Positions 12,200 through 25,171 of a stretch of 64,000 nt of DNA are shown here, in pieces. Origin of the DNA: Megascapheus bottae (taxonomy: Eukaryota > Chordata > Mammalia > Rodentia > Geomyidae); the NCBI GenBank assembly GCA_024803745.1, contig JANJXV010000004.1, positions 45,445,358 through 45,509,357 of the forward strand, written 5' to 3'. The position numbers and the translations under genes were made by a program. How positions within the stretch are numbered: position 1 is the first letter of the stretch; the number at the start of each line of letters is the position of its first letter. The notes under the pieces were generated by a model. The model saw only the letters and a program-made list of their open reading frames with translations, was not told the DNA's origin and did not search any database.

Positions 12200-14128
12200 T
12201 TCTTTTTCTAGTTCTCAACTGCCCTATTTCTCCTCTTATAGCATTGTCATCTTTATCTATTAAAAATGGGGTAGAACCTAATAAAATAGGTAGATGGGAA
12301 CTAGAGACAGACCTCTACAACTTCATAAATGATAAATATTGTTATCTTTCTTTTTTGTGTAACTGCAGAATTTCAACTGAAGATTTAGCTAAAATTTATG
12401 ACTTATTAAAATCAGAAAAATAAGAAATTCAATGAAAAAGTGTTTGGTCATTAATCTCTCATTTGGCTGAAGCACAAGTAAATGATTTGAAATTAGTGTC
12501 TGATAAAATATGTGATCTGATTAAAGAACTATCCAAAAGTTACTAAAACATTTTTATTAATAAAGTAAAAGTATGGATATTGCTAAAAAAATTTGGCAGA
12601 GCTCATTCCTATTAAGGCCTAAATTCATTAAAAGTTGTATTGTGAAATTGTCCAAGCATACAAAAAAATGGTACAACAAACATGCACACACACGTCTTCG
12701 TATTTAAAGCTTATCCAAGATTTTGCTGTATTTGCATATAGACCTCCCCTCAAATACCAAGTATCAGATATGCTTTCAACTTTCACAGAACACAGAATGT
12801 TAAAAAAAAAACTTTTTTCACAAACTCAGCTCATCATCACAGCTCCAAAGTGATAACTCTTTTCTAGTACACAATGCCCAGTCCATAATCAGATTTCCCT
12901 ATGGCTTATTCAAATCACAATCAAAATAAGGATGCAGTGATGGGTGTTTTAAAACCCAGGAGGTCATATACATCTAAAGAAAAAAAGAAAGCTCACCACC
13001 AAAAATATAAAAAAAAGAAAGAGGGGGGAATAGGGGAAGAACAATTTCTCATCAGATATAAATTACTGGACCACAAACCCCTTAAAATGAATCGGCTATG
13101 TATTCCATTTGCATGTATGGTGTAACACTGATAGACTTGATGAGCATGTTTCTTACAGAACTCTAACTCATGTAGAAGAAACAATAGAACATCTCCCTTT
13201 TCAGATTTCTATTTAACCAATAGAAGTGATGATCTTGTCCGAAAGCCCTGTCCTCTGTTTCTTTGAGTGGTTTGTTTTTTGGTTTGTTGTCATTGATAGG
13301 GGTGCTGGGCCTTCCTCCAATGTTCCACGGATTCCTTTCTCAGCTGACCTTCACACTTGGAGGAGACATTAAAGAGAGGACTTCCTTCAACCCAAATTTA
13401 CAGATGCCATCTGGAGGAGAATATTGGAGTTTTTACTGTCACAGGACCTGGCTGAGATAGGATGGCAAACAGCTGCCCAAGCTGGGGCAGATGGGGACAA
13501 ATCATTCCTGGTGGCTGCAGCCCCTCCCCACCGTGCTCACAGCTTGTCAGAAGCATGTCAAAACACATTCTGATAGTTGGGGCATTTACAGTCACGTTTA
13601 CCAAGTAAACTTGTGATCAGCTGCTTCTTATGGCAGCTTGGGATCATACTTGGGTTCACACCTTGCCTCGGTGTTCACTTGCAGGGTGCGTCTTGGAAGG
13701 GTGTTTTTTGTACATAAAAATTGCTAATAACAGGACAGAAAGAAAACCTTTGCAAAGTCTTTCACCCTGCTGGCAGTCCAAGTTCCCATGAAGTAGCCTC
13801 TGCAGCACTGACACACCTACCCTGTCTTAAGCACAACATTGATTTGATTTGAATCTGCATCTCTGCAGCCACGAGTTCTCCCAAAAGGCTATTTGCAAGA
13901 CAGGCCCTGTCACCACCACAGTTGTAAGAAAGGATGAAACAAAGCTCAGGGTTGTTTGTTATGCTGTAGGAGGTGACTAATACAAATTGTTTTTCAGACT
14001 TGGTCAACTTGATTAGAATCTCCAGAGCAATGTGAGTGACAGTGGCAAACAATTAGCAAAGTCATGGTGGATCTTGGAACTTGGAATCAGTTTTTGTATG
14101 CATGCATGTATTTAGCATGTCTATTGCC
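12200..14128. other. Unique noncoding sequence, no gene seen
   Basis: No recognisable gene. The 13.26-13.70 kb part is somewhat richer in GC than its flanks but shows no exon signature that I can defend. Confidence 0.5.
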
Positions 14129-14403
14129 ACTTACATTCTCTCTTACTCATCATATTTTCTGTGCCAGTCCCGTGGCTTGAACTCAGGGCCTGCGTGCTTT
14201 TCCTGAGCTTCCTCTTCTTGAGGCTAGAGCCCTACCATTTGAGCCATGTCTCTACTTCCAACCTTAGAATGGTTAATTGGACTTGAGAGCCACATAGTCT
14301 TTTCTGTCTAGGCTGATTTCAAATCATGACCCTCACAGCTCAGCCTCCTGGTAGCTAGGATTACAAGTACAAGCTACTGGTATTATCCAGCATTACTTAC
14401 ATT
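14129..14403 (-). mobile_element. B1-headed composite SINE, diverged
   Basis: The minus-strand Geo monomer (plus-strand gccagtcccgtggcttgaactcaggg), linker and 7SL/B1-type head (tagctaggattacaagta) are all recognisable but mutated. A candidate direct repeat acttacatt occurs at 14129-14137 and 14395-14403. Confidence 0.88.
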
Positions 14404-14582
14404 ATAAGAAAATTCTAGGCAGCCATTAAGAAGGGAATGCCCAAATGACTTTCCACTTAGCGATGAAATATTTAGAAGTATCATCATTAAAGTCGAGGGA
14501 CAAAAGTGTTTCCTGTCACCATTCACTCTTGTTTTCAGAAGATTCTAACCATGAAAATAGCATTAAAGATAAGACAGGAACA

Positions 14583-14710
14583 TTGGCTCATACCAAAAAA
14601 CTGCAAGTGGAGCTCTGGTTCAAGTAAAAACACTCAGGGACAGCACCCAGGCCCTAAGTTCAAACCCCAGTACCAGCACACGCGCGCGCGCACACACACA
14701 CACACACACT
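14583..14710 (+). mobile_element. Truncated Geo-type SINE with a (CG)/(CA)n tail
   Basis: The right monomer runs from actgcaagtggagctctgg to ttcaaaccccagtaccag. CG then CA dinucleotides follow at about 14680-14709 in place of a normal A tail. The left part is lost apart from a possible tggctcata remnant. Confidence 0.82.
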
Positions 14711-15302
14711 AACATCACTTCTACAGATAATGTAAATGAATCCCTCACCTCATCAATTTAAAATTCCAGTAAGTTAAAAAATGTATACCATGCCTATGAG
14801 GATGGGAATATCAGAAACAGTATTTGATTATCTCTTTTTCGCCTGACAGTATACTCATTTTCCTGTTTTCTTGTGCCCCTGGCCACTTGAAATATTTCCT
14901 TTCTGTTTATAAATATGTCAAGTACTCCCTTCTGTTGCTTTGCTCATGTACAGCTGTTAAGCTAAGGCTAGTTTCAGGAAACGGCACTACAGAGTACAAA
15001 GGAACTCACTGAGACTGTATTAACCATCTGAAGCAGTGAGCGGCTTGGAGGTCCTAATATGGCTCCACTGACTCTGTACACTGTAGCAAAGTGTCCAGTG
15101 AATGTCCATAGTCACAGATGTGACAGAGATGCTCACACCTACAGAAACTCATGCCTCTTAGAAAGCTCAATCTTTGCTGTAACCCCATTTCCAAAAACAT
15201 AATATGAACCTCTCTTTTCACTGTTCAACAAAGATTTACAGATATTGTTTTAGAGACTTAACTATGGATCACAGCTGCTGTTTGGTGGAAATTTCCTCAC
15301 AG
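14711..15302. other. Unique noncoding sequence
   Basis: No gene or repeat that I recognise. Confidence 0.5.
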
Positions 15303-15355
15303 GGTTTGGGGCCATAGCTCAAGTGGTAAAGCACCTGCCAAGCAAGGCTGAGCGT
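15303..15355 (+). mobile_element. tRNA-like SINE fragment
   Basis: An A-box-like catagctcaagtggtaaagc is followed by cctgccaagcaaggctgag. This matches the 5' half of the tRNA-like monomer at 29728. The B box and tail are absent. Confidence 0.6.
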
Positions 15356-16784
15356 GGGAAATGGGATAGGTGGGAGGAGGGAGCATGCTGAAAATAAACA
15401 ACAGATCAAGGTGCACTGCACACAAAAACAGACATGTTAAATAGAAACACCTTTGAATAACCATTTGGGAAAGAATAACTATGATTAATTATTAACAATA
15501 ACCATTTTCTTCACCACATCCCATTATTTCATAATAGCCAGGAAACTTCTTTTGGAAAAGTTTTGAGAGCATAATCTAGAACTTTCCACAAAAAAGAAGG
15601 ACCCAAGAAACTCTGAAACCTCCTAACAGAAATGAGACTGGTAGGGTCGTACTTCAAAAATCAGAGTACTTCATCAAAGGAATAAAATAACCATTATAGT
15701 GACATGATTTAATTTATTTTCTGTGTGTTTTGTGATCTGAATCACACAGGCCAGCAGGTGGAGGGTGTGTGCGTGAGTAGTGATAGATTGTTATTGTGTC
15801 CCCAACAGAGAAATCTGAACCCTGAGGTTACAGCCCATACAAGTACTAGCTCAAAGGAAGGAGATAAATGATATGGCTGGCTAGAGAATGTTCAACTCTT
15901 CTAAAACCACAGTTTTATCTGAAGTGAAGAGCTTGGAAGTCACCATAACTTGTGGCTTAGATTACTCCATGTTCAGGTAACTATTGTCCCCAGGAGGAAA
16001 CCTGATTAATATCAACTATTTCTTTAAACATGATGAGGCTACAATGGAAGCCTTCACTTCCTGATAGCAAGACCATGGGAGCTAAAAGACATGAGAGCTA
16101 AGGACGGATGGTTAACACACTTGGACAACAAGAGGAAACATTAACATGGAAAGATTCACTCATATCTTCAGGACCCATTTGCCTTTTTCTTCTCTAATCA
16201 GGCCAAGGATTGGGAATGCTCTGCCTCTGTGTCCCCTGTCCTAATTGTATTCCTCCTGTCTAGTCACATCCGTTCCCCTGAGACTATCTACAAGTCTTAC
16301 TTCTTGGGGCACTTGCTTCTATTCAGTGTCCCTGCTGTTTTGATCTCTGTGTCTTCTGCCCTTTCCATTCTCCCTCAAAGAAGAGGAAGGATAAATGCAA
16401 AGACTAGATGAAAGACAAGCAAAAGAATAATGACAGAACTGATGGCAGAACTGATTTAGTGGCCATTTCTCTTTAAATGCATTCTCCCATCTTTAAAACA
16501 CTAAATCCTCTGAACTCTGTATTCTCTCCATTTAATAATTTATTTCCTTTCCTTTCAAGCCCAGCCGTTTAATTCTTCTATTTCTTACACGTTTTTATTT
16601 TACTAATTTAGTTGTAAAATTAACAAATGCTAACTACTACACTTTAGTGTGCATTTTCCCAAAGTTCTTGTTTTCATTAGCTGCACTTATTTGTCTTTTA
16701 AAAGTAGAAAGCTATGTTTATTATACTATAGCTGTTCTTTTTTAACAGGATGTTGAAAATATCTTAAGAGACCAGACACACAGA
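15356..16784. other. Unique noncoding sequence, no gene seen
   Basis: No element recognised. Short open frames only. Confidence 0.5.
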
Positions 16785-16935
16785 TTGAGTCCTCTCTTTT
16801 TAATAGCTGCATAATATTCCATAGCATGAATGTACTATATTTCATTCAATCCTCTTGATGGGCATTCAAGTTGGATCCAGATTTCCACTATCATAACCAT
16901 ATTGCAATAAACTAACTCATACATATGTCCTCACA
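16785..16935 (-). mobile_element. Ancient L1 ORF2 3'-end fragment
   Basis: The plus strand reads as the complement of the classic L1 ORF2 C-terminal region: ataatattccatagcatg, then gatgggcattcaagttgga, then attgcaataaac. It is heavily diverged, with no open frame and no nearby 3' UTR or tail. Confidence 0.82.
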
Positions 16936-17398
16936 TACACACTCTTTTATTTATGTCACACAGATTCCCTATTCAGCATTAAACTTGCTGTAATTAATAT
17001 TCTGCCCACTCTCGCCACCCCAGTCACATCACCATGCAGATGTCACTGTCTAAAACCTTACCACTCACTGCCTCAGCCCCCAGCATTCTGATACAATGAT
17101 AGTTAAATGGGAACCAAAATTCACTATTTTAGTGAGTTGATAAGTATTTTGTACCTAAATTCAACTGATGCAGATAGAAAAAGCAAGACTCTTATGTTCA
17201 AAATAATTATCATTCACCTTTGCCTCATGTTCCCTCGGGCAACACAAACCAACCAATGGATGAAGTGCCTCACACAGTGAGGAAGCCAGACTTCAGGTTT
17301 CTGGAGCTTCTACGATAGCTGTAAACAAACCCACCTAACTTTGCCCCAGACGGAAGCCATCTTTATTATACCAGAAAGCTCCAGAGAGAAACACTAAT
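16936..17398. other. Unique noncoding sequence
   Basis: No gene or repeat that I recognise. Confidence 0.5.
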
Positions 17399-17600
17399 GT
17401 TATCTTTTTTTTTGCCAGTCCTGGGCTTGAGCTCAGGGCCTGAGCACTGTCCTTGGACTTTCTCAAGGTTAGAGCTCTTCCACTTGAGCCTCAGCACCAC
17501 TTCTGGCTTTTTTCTATGTATGTGGTACCAAGGAATTGAACCCGGGTCTTAGTGCATGCTAGGCAAGCACTAGGCCAAACTCCCAGCCCCGTGTTATCTT
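17399..17600 (-). mobile_element. IDL-Geo-type dimeric SINE
   Basis: On the minus strand the tRNA-Ala/ID-like left monomer has a B box (plus-strand complement ggaattgaacccg). A linker (complement of tctatgtatgtggtacca) and the Geo monomer follow, ending in an A tail (T-run at about 17404-17413). The direct repeat tgttatctt is at 17399-17407 and 17592-17600. The left monomer has lost a few bases before its B box. Confidence 0.93.
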
Positions 17601-18415
17601 ACAAGTCTTTTTTTTTACTACATAAATATCCTTGGTAATACAATCAATGCTTCTACTTAAAAAATATTCAAGCACCTGAAAGTCTCATCTAGAATTTTTC
17701 CTCCAGAAAGTGTTTCCTAGTTTGTCTATCTGTCTGTCTCTCCCTCTCAGTCCAAGATGATTAGTTCCATACAACAAAAGCCTACTTGATTTATGTGGAT
17801 CACAGGTGAATAAATGAGAGCCAATTGGAGAGTGGCTGGATCTACTTCTATAAACAAGCCTTCTGGTCACATGTTCTCATCTCTCTAGAGAAAGCCAAAA
17901 TGAATAAGAAAAAGCTTAAGACATCAGTTCAGGAGATTCAGTTTTCATCATGACCATTATGAGTCAGGTGGTGACCCTCTTAAAAGACATGCCACGTCCA
18001 CTTGCTAATTCCTAGGGCAAATAGATGTTCCTTTACTTGAAAGGAAAGCTCTTTGTAGAGATTATTAAGCCAAGTCTTTCACATTAGTGGTCATTAGTTA
18101 TAGCAGCCATGTGATGTTACTACCACATTTATCCAACCTCTTTCTGAACCAACAACGTAACTGTCTCTTTTCCTGTGGCTAGGGATTCTAGATCTCTGAG
18201 AATGCCAGAAGACTGTCCCGGAATTTTCAAGTCTCCAAAACCCTGAAGAGCTCACACTTGACTTTTGTGGCACAATGTGTTCTCTCTAGTCCCCTCCTTC
18301 TATTGATCTTGATGATATTTTAACCATTTCTAGCTGATTTCCATGCATATTCTTCAGTAATGCCTTAAACTGGAGAAAATAACCAAATTTCTATGGGTGG
18401 ATGAGGGAGAGAGAG

Positions 18416-18417
<2 letters not shown>
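17601..18417. other. Unique noncoding sequence, no gene seen
   Basis: No recognisable element. Confidence 0.5.

Positions 18418-18478
<61 letters not shown>
18418..18478. repeat. (GA)n microsatellite
   Basis: About 30 GA units joined directly to the 3' end of the neighbouring minus-strand SINE. Confidence 0.96.
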
Positions 18479-18479
<1 letters not shown>

Positions 18480-18707
18480 ACTTGAACTTAGTGACTGAGC
18501 ACTATCCCTTAGCTTTTTTGCCCAAGGCTAGCACTCTACCACTTCAGTCACAGGGTTACTTCTAGCTTTTTTCTTTTCTCCTGCTGATTAACTGGAGATA
18601 AAAAGAGACTCATAGACTTTCCTGCTCATGCTACCTTTGAACCACAATACTCACATCTCAACTTCTTGTGTAACTAGGACTACAAGTGTGAGCCACTGGC
18701 ACCCAGT
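18479..18707 (-). mobile_element. B1-headed composite SINE, diverged
   Basis: The Geo monomer complement (cttgaacttagtgactgagcact), the linker (taactggagataaaaagaga) and the 7SL-type head (taactaggactacaagtgtg) are present in the usual order. The A tail is replaced by the GA run. Confidence 0.87.
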
Positions 18708-20019
18708 TCAGATTTACTAAGATTTTTACAAGCTGTTGGCATTTTTTCTGTGTATGTCAACTTATCATTTTTTTAGAAGTCAAGATGCCTTCTTTCTTTC
18801 CTTCTCTCTAATCTTTGCTTTCTGGCCAAGAAACATTTTTCTTCTCAGTGTCTTAATGTCTATTTATCAATTCCTTGTCAAGAGGAATGTAAGATGGATA
18901 GCTCTACATCTGCCAAAGCAAATCCTGCCTATCTTTCTCTTCTCTCCAAAAGACAATTCCCACATACAAGCAAGCCATCCATCAGTTCCATCCCTAATCC
19001 ACATCTGAGCTCAAATATTTGCATGCTGTCTGACTTCCACTTGACAGATTTCTAAGATGTCTAACAACATATACCATTTTTTCCCTGTGGCATAAACCAA
19101 ATCATCCTCACTTGTATGAACTCCAGAATTTCAAATATCTCTTATTATTGTACTCTGCTATACAGAGTTCCAGTTCAGGGAACGAGCATGTGAGAGTTTT
19201 TCAATGTCAGCCAACCAAGCAGTCAGAAGCAGCTGCAATCATTGCCTGCAGAACTAGGGTTTATCCACAGGATGCTGAAGTCTTTGGGGTTTTTGTTGTT
19301 GTTGTTGTCATTTTTTATCAAGCATACAAAATGCAAACACTATCAGGTCCTAGAGACTTCCACTCAAATTTCAGAGGAAATCTGAAATCTCTGAAGGTAG
19401 ACAATATGTAGCAAAGTTGTGTTTCCTGCAGGCAGTTTCTGAGAGGATGGTGTGTGAAATTGTGAGAGTAAAGCCAAACATGCATTGGAAACCCTAGAAA
19501 GTTAACGATATCCAGCATGTGGAACATCTGCCAACAAAACTAATAAACTCACAGGCAATGAGTGGCAGCCACCGGCCATCTGGGCTGCACTAGCAAGTCC
19601 TTCAAGGCAAGACTGCCAAGGCCCTGTGGAACTCACAGCGCATCACCACATGTCCCAAATCCTAGAGATGCAGCGGCAGGATTTCATGTTCACTTTGCTG
19701 CTGTTGTTTTTGTTATATTCTCTTGCTTTGATCTGATCCTTCCTTGCCATTTCTCCTATTTCTCCCTATTTGATAAGAACATGGACTCTGACTGGAAATC
19801 ATGTAACTTGTTCTTCATTTACAGAGGCTCATTAAGTGATAGGTGCTTCTTAGTCCCAGAAGATATTGTGGGCTTCAACTTTAAGCCATGTTGGAATTGT
19901 TAAGACCAGGGGATCTCTTGAGGATGTACTAAATGAGTTTTGTCTTGTGAAATGAGCTTGGGGGTTGAGGGGAGTCAAAGGGGAAAATACGTAGCTTGTA
20001 TTAGCTTGTATATGAAGTG
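18708..20019. other. Unique noncoding sequence, no gene seen
   Basis: Open frames of 90 to 113 codons (for example 19562-19903) resemble no protein I know and lack exon context. Confidence 0.5.
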
Positions 20020-20345
20020 TGGTCAGTGTAGTTAGGCTTTGGACATCAGCTGGCGGTGCTATTTTGGAAAGAGATAGAAATGTTAGGAAGTGGGAGCAGT
20101 CTAGAGGAAGTCCGTCACTGTGGGTGATTACTCAGGAGTAGTTTGTCTCTGGTCCCTTCCTAAACCTATCCCTACTTCCTGTCCACCCCTGGCCTGTATG
20201 CTCCACTATGATGTTCTGCCTACCGCAGGTCCCGGATGTATCCAAGGACTGTGGACTGAACTCATAATCTAAAATAAATCTTTTCCTTTAACCTATTTAG
20301 CAAGGAATTTTGTCCCTGTGATGCAAAGTCAGTAGGATAAGTCTG
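20020..20345 (+). mobile_element. Possible old MaLR-like LTR remnant
   Basis: The 3' part (gactgtggactgaactca, AATAAA at 20273-20278, then aattttgtccctgtgatgc) resembles the poly(A) region of old mammalian MaLR-type LTRs. The 5' boundary and subfamily cannot be judged by eye. Confidence 0.4.
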
Positions 20346-21017
20346 TGGTCAACTTCTTTCTACTTTCATTTATATTTGTGCAATAGTTTAAAAAAAAAAG
20401 ATGTCACTTTTAATAACATATGTGGAAGGCTTGGGACATGACCAGAGCACTTTTATACAGGGGCCCTGGGTCTAATCTCAAGATAAATAAATACATACAT
20501 ATGTATGTAAATTAATTACATATTGAAATAGATTAGCTTTCCAGTTGGCTTGCCTAGTTCTTTTTGGTTAAAAAAAAATTGTGTAGAATCACAAATGTAA
20601 TTTGGAATTAAATTCATTTTATATGCAAATATTGTATTTTTCAAATAATTAATTTAACCACACAGTGATTGAATTGAGAAGCTATCTTAAAATCCCCAAT
20701 GGCAATTTCTTTCATGTGCTCATCTATCCTAGCAGATATTTGTTAAGTACAGAAAAGCATAGTTCCCTTCTGAGACAGCAGTAAAGGATGAGATTTAACA
20801 TTACTTATGAGATGGGAAGTATTTATTAAATACGCATTAGCAAAATCAGTGTTAGAGATTGGGTAGGTCTTTGCTATATTTTTAAAAATCCAGATTCATA
20901 AAGATGTAAAAAAACAATATACATAACAGTTAGCTCGAAGGATTAGAGTTGACAACATTTTAAGCAAAAACCCAAATCATTTACATGTAAAAGGTTTTCT
21001 GGATGAGAGTTTGTGTA
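20346..21017. other. Unique AT-rich sequence
   Basis: No gene. At about 20417-20487 there is a tRNA-like phrase too decayed to call as a SINE. Confidence 0.5.
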
Positions 21018-21512
21018 AAGTAGAGTACTCTAGAGAAATAGAGAAATTGAACCAATAGATAAGTACAGATGTTTGGGAAGGGATTTATTATGAGATGATG
21101 GTTCATGTAATTACGGGGGTGGAGAAGTCCCACAATCTGCCATCTCTAAGCTGGAAGCTCCAGAAACCCACTGGTCTGATTCCAATCCTTCAAGCTTCAA
21201 CAACAGGGGAGGCTCATGGTTCAAGTTCAAGTCCAAGCTTGAATGCAAAAAAGCCAATATTCAGAAATGCCAGTGTCCAACGGCAGGACAATATGGTATT
21301 CCCACTTAAGCACAGAACAAAGTTATCGTTGCTGTACCTTCAGGCCTTCCAAGGACTGGATGTGGCCTGCCTGAACAAGAGAATCCAATCCTCCTTGCTA
21401 TGTCGCCAGTTCAATTCTAGTCTATTTCAGAAACACTGCCAAATATGAACCTGGAATAATGGGCTGTCCTTTAGCCCAGTCAAGTTGACAGGTAAAGTGA
21501 ACAATCACTGAC
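21018..21512 (+). mobile_element. Ancient mammalian interspersed repeat
   Basis: It has the hallmark order of a common old eutherian repeat: a tctagagaaatagagaaattgaacc block, gggatttattatgagatgatgg, cacaatctgcc, caggccttccaagg, and a terminal cagtcaagttgacaggtaa. I recognise the pattern but cannot give the consensus name with confidence. The 117-codon frame at 21095-21448 lies inside it and is not a gene. Confidence 0.68.
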
Positions 21513-22654
21513 ACAATCCTACTTGGGCTAACTCAGCTATGTTCACCTCAGGTTCCTGACAGAGCAACCACATAAGGTCATGACTCCGGGGAAACTGAAC
21601 TGGTAGTACTTTGTTACCTGAATGGGAAGGGTTTTTAGCACAGAGATCTATAGTTACCCTATTCTACAGCATCTGGGAGAGGTCTTGAACCAAAGCAGGG
21701 CCTCTCTGTAAATCTCAATGTTATTACCAATGTTATTGCCTTGCATAAAAAAAAACCATGAGCTTAAATGTTTTTGCAAGAGGGGAAAGAAATTGTAGAT
21801 ATAAGAAATTATTACCATCTATTGAAATATATGAATGCTTCAAAATCTCACTGCAATAGAAATCTACTATCCTGGCATTCAGATAGTATAAATATACAAA
21901 TATAGTAGAAATATATATATATACATATATAATGTGTGAAATATTTATGTATACATACTTACCTATACATACATAAGATTATATGCATATAAAAGTAATT
22001 CATTTGCAAAATAAATTGATCAGTAAATTGATAAGTATCTATGTGCATATCTCTTGTAAAAGTTTTGATAAAGAGGCATTTTAATTCTATTCCTATATAA
22101 GTAAACCATCATTGTAGCTAAAACATAGAAATGTCTTCAATATAGAGACTGGATATAACATGAGACTCACTAAAATATAACACGACTTCCAAATTGCTTT
22201 GACATTTTTTACACAAAGAAATATGAACCTGAAATAAATGATAGTAAAAATAACAAGATGAAAAATAATTAGAAATATGAAACAAGGGATTGCTAGGGAG
22301 AAAAGATATGTTTTAAAATAATCTCATGTCTAGTTGTTAAAGTGAATGTATTATATAGCAATTGGGAGCATGTTTCTAATCAAATGAAATTCTATTTATA
22401 GGTAGTCAAGTTCATGTGCCTGCATGTATTTTAATATTTTAGAATAATACTACCCTGGCTAGTAATACCAGAAATAAGGAAATTGAAATTATTCCATGAA
22501 ACTGGTGCTTCTATTAGATTTATCTTTCTATTCAACCGCCAATTCATAAGCTGACCCTTACCTTCAATTATCTAAATTGAAAATTATAAAAACAGTAGCT
22601 ATTTATTAAATATCTAATAAAGCCAGAGCTCTTGATATACTTTGGGATTTTTTT
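21513..22654. other. Unique AT-rich sequence, no gene seen
   Basis: Includes a short TA-rich stretch near 21900-21935. Confidence 0.5.
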
Positions 22655-22732
22655 ATTTTGTTTTCTGTGCAAGACCTTGTGCATGCTGTACACAAAGCCT
22701 TTATCAGTAAGCTACATCCTTAACCCTTGGAG
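22655..22732 (-). mobile_element. ID-like left-monomer SINE fragment
   Basis: The plus strand gives the complement of the left monomer from the B-box side (caagaccttgtgcatgct) to the A-box side (tatcagtaagctacatcct). It is strongly diverged and no right monomer is found. Confidence 0.5.
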
Positions 22733-22847
22733 GTGATTTGTTTGTTTGTTGTTGTTGGTTACTTTTGAGTTTGGATGATTTTATTTTTGTAGAAAACTTT
22801 TAAATTCTTTTTGATCAAACATTTTTTGACTTCTCTATTAGATGAGC

Positions 22848-22960
22848 AGTGTCACCACATTTTACAGATGAGGAAACAAAAGCTTAGGGAAGTCACCTAC
22901 CTAGATGAATCTGGGGTTTCACTCAGTCTTTGTCCTTACACTGCATGCAGCAACTCTAAA
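22848..22960 (+). mobile_element. MIR SINE
   Basis: The conserved MIR core is clear: accacattttacagatgagg, aaac, then gcttagggaagtcacctacc. The flanking MIR parts are decayed. Confidence 0.85.
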
Positions 22961-23510
22961 CTTGCTGCCTCAAGTGTTTCAGGAAACCTCAGTGATTCTC
23001 CCAAAAACATCATCATGCTAGGTCAACTCTAACAAGTTTCAGAAAGTATTGAATCCCATTGCTCTGCCCAGCCCACTCATCCTATGTATTCCTAACCCCA
23101 GGCCTGGCTTAATAGCCAATGATTCTGCAGCTCCTCCATCTGTATCCCACCCCATCCACTGTCCATTAAACAAAACCCAAAACTCATGCGGTGTGACAGA
23201 TGCTGCTAGGCAGAAATAGTTCAATATAAAACTGGCCTTTCAAACATTCATATGCATTCAAACCAGGAATCTCAAAAGTCAAGTGGCCTTGAAGTCCAGG
23301 AAGATAATAAAAATGATTGAAGAAGCCATAAGTGTTCAGTGGGGAACTGAACTGGATGAGACTCAATGGGGAGGCAGCTCTGAGGTCATCATTTCCATTC
23401 CTCTGACTGAGAGCTAAGAGGAAGAAACGCTATTAGAGCCCCCGAGGCTGGGCCTGGTCATACATTAAAATAAGACTCACCCACATCTTCAAAAATGCTT
23501 CAAGCTGAAC
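22961..23510. other. Unique noncoding sequence
   Basis: No gene or repeat recognised. Confidence 0.5.
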
Positions 23511-23652
23511 CATCCATGGTGCTATAGGCCTGTAAATCATAGCACTTAGGAAGCTAAAGCAAGAGAATCACCAGTTCAAAGCCAACCTGAGCTACACAGT
23601 ATTTTCCAGGACAGCATGGACTTCAGAGTAAAACCTTGCTTAAGTTAAAAAG
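23511..23652 (+). mobile_element. B1-type SINE without a right monomer
   Basis: 7SL-derived sequence reads gcctgtaaatcatagcactt, aggaagctaaagcaagagaa, then ccaacctgagctacacag and an A-rich end. It is a plain B1-like unit, unlike the Geo-linked composites elsewhere here, so probably an older lineage. Confidence 0.85.
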
Positions 23653-24565
23653 AAACATATTCCACATTATCACAATTTCCAAATGGATTTTGACTATTGT
23701 TCTTACCGTGAACAGCACTGATCAATCCTCCAGGCAACAAATGTCATATTAATTATTTTATGTTAATGAAGCATGGCTAAGATGGAGAAAGTAAAAATTA
23801 TGTTTGCTAATAAGTAGGTGTTGGAAATCAAAAAGCTTATTAGCAGGTATTTTAAAATTTCACACTACATGAATGATATCATTCAATCACCTACTTAGTG
23901 GGGTTTTTTTTCCTTGCCTTAAAGAATAGTAAAATCAATTCCTTCCTAAATTACCCCTCTCACAGAATGTTCACTTTCAAACAATCACCCTCCACACACA
24001 CAGACTGCTTCTTCAAACCACCATTTCATAGCTTTCCAATTTTTAAGTACATATTGGTTTATTGAAATAAAAAGTCCTTCACAGGTGCATTGGAATTATG
24101 CCTGATAGAAAAAGAACTTGGACAGGAATTATCAAGTTACATTTCATCATCAACAAGATTCTAGAAGGGCTAGCCATTGACAATGAAAAAACACTAAAAC
24201 TGAGCACCTACTCGTAAATTTAAGGAATTTATATCAAATGACTACTTGATTCTGTGGGTCTTTGCTAATGCTTTTGGGAGTTCACTTTGGGAAGATAATG
24301 ATTGGATGACATTCATACACCTTAATAAAGTCATAATTGTGGTGCTTGCAATGCCAATGATGCATGTCCAGATTCAGATTTCCTTTAGGGCACAGATTTT
24401 AGGAGGCAATATTTCAGTAAGATAACATAGTAAAGATGTTTTATTTGAGCTAATCAAATGGTTCTTCCTAAGCCATATGTCTTCCTAACACTCCTGTAGC
24501 CCCTATAGAGTATAGACCTCCTCTGGGTGCAAGGCTCTTGCCTTTGTGTCCCTTGTCTGAAGAAA
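23653..24565. other. Unique noncoding sequence, no gene seen
   Basis: No element recognised. Confidence 0.5.
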
Positions 24566-24648
24566 ATGTCTCCTTCTCTCTCTCCCTTTCTCTCTTCCTC
24601 CCTCTCCCACCCCCCTCCCTCTCTCTCCCTCCCCCCTCCCCTCTCCTG
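24566..24648. repeat. Polypyrimidine tract (TC/CCCT-rich)
   Basis: About 80 bases almost purely C and T on plus. The four overlapping open frames here are composition artefacts. Confidence 0.93.
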
Positions 24649-25074
24649 GATGCAATTAGCCAAGATAACACCACTGAAAGTGTTGCACATTGCTGGAGTT
24701 TCCCAGGTGTCGACAGGTATTCCATATCAAGTCAAAAAATTGACAGAAATCAAACTGCTGAAGCTAATAAAGCTAAACAAGATTGCATGTTCCTTGTAGA
24801 GCGTCTCAGGGAATTTAATATGCTAATGTGCACTGTGAATCTCCACAAAGAACATAATCACCTTCATTTATTAAGAATATTAGGCAAATTACTGTAGAAA
24901 CATATTTAGGCAGATGATGATGTCTTGGGGCCTTCTTTAGGAAGGCTCCATTTCATAATGCGCTACGAAGAAGTTCACAAACATAGTGGAAATTATGAGG
25001 GGGCTACATGGAACTAGGGGACTATGGGAAGAATGATGTTGATGAAGGTAAATGGGACAAATCAGGACTAGTAA
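24649..25074. other. Unique noncoding sequence
   Basis: No gene recognised. Confidence 0.5.
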
Positions 25075-25165
25075 TGACAAGTGACACCCTTTACTTAGCA
25101 CTTACTACACTCAGTAGTTTGTGCCTTTCTCTAATCAGAACTCTCAGCACAACTTCACTTTAAAG
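25075..25165 (+). mobile_element. MIR SINE, 5' part (split by a SINE)
   Basis: Reads as a diverged MIR: acttagcacttactacactc, then ctaatcagaactctcagcac, then cactttaaagataac. It resumes after the inserted SINE at about 25393. Confidence 0.75.
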
Positions 25166-25171
25166 ATAACA

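Noticed and set aside
20417..20487. Decayed tRNA-like SINE
   Set aside because: Only a short ggccctgggtctaatctc phrase and an AAAT tail. The A box is not convincing.
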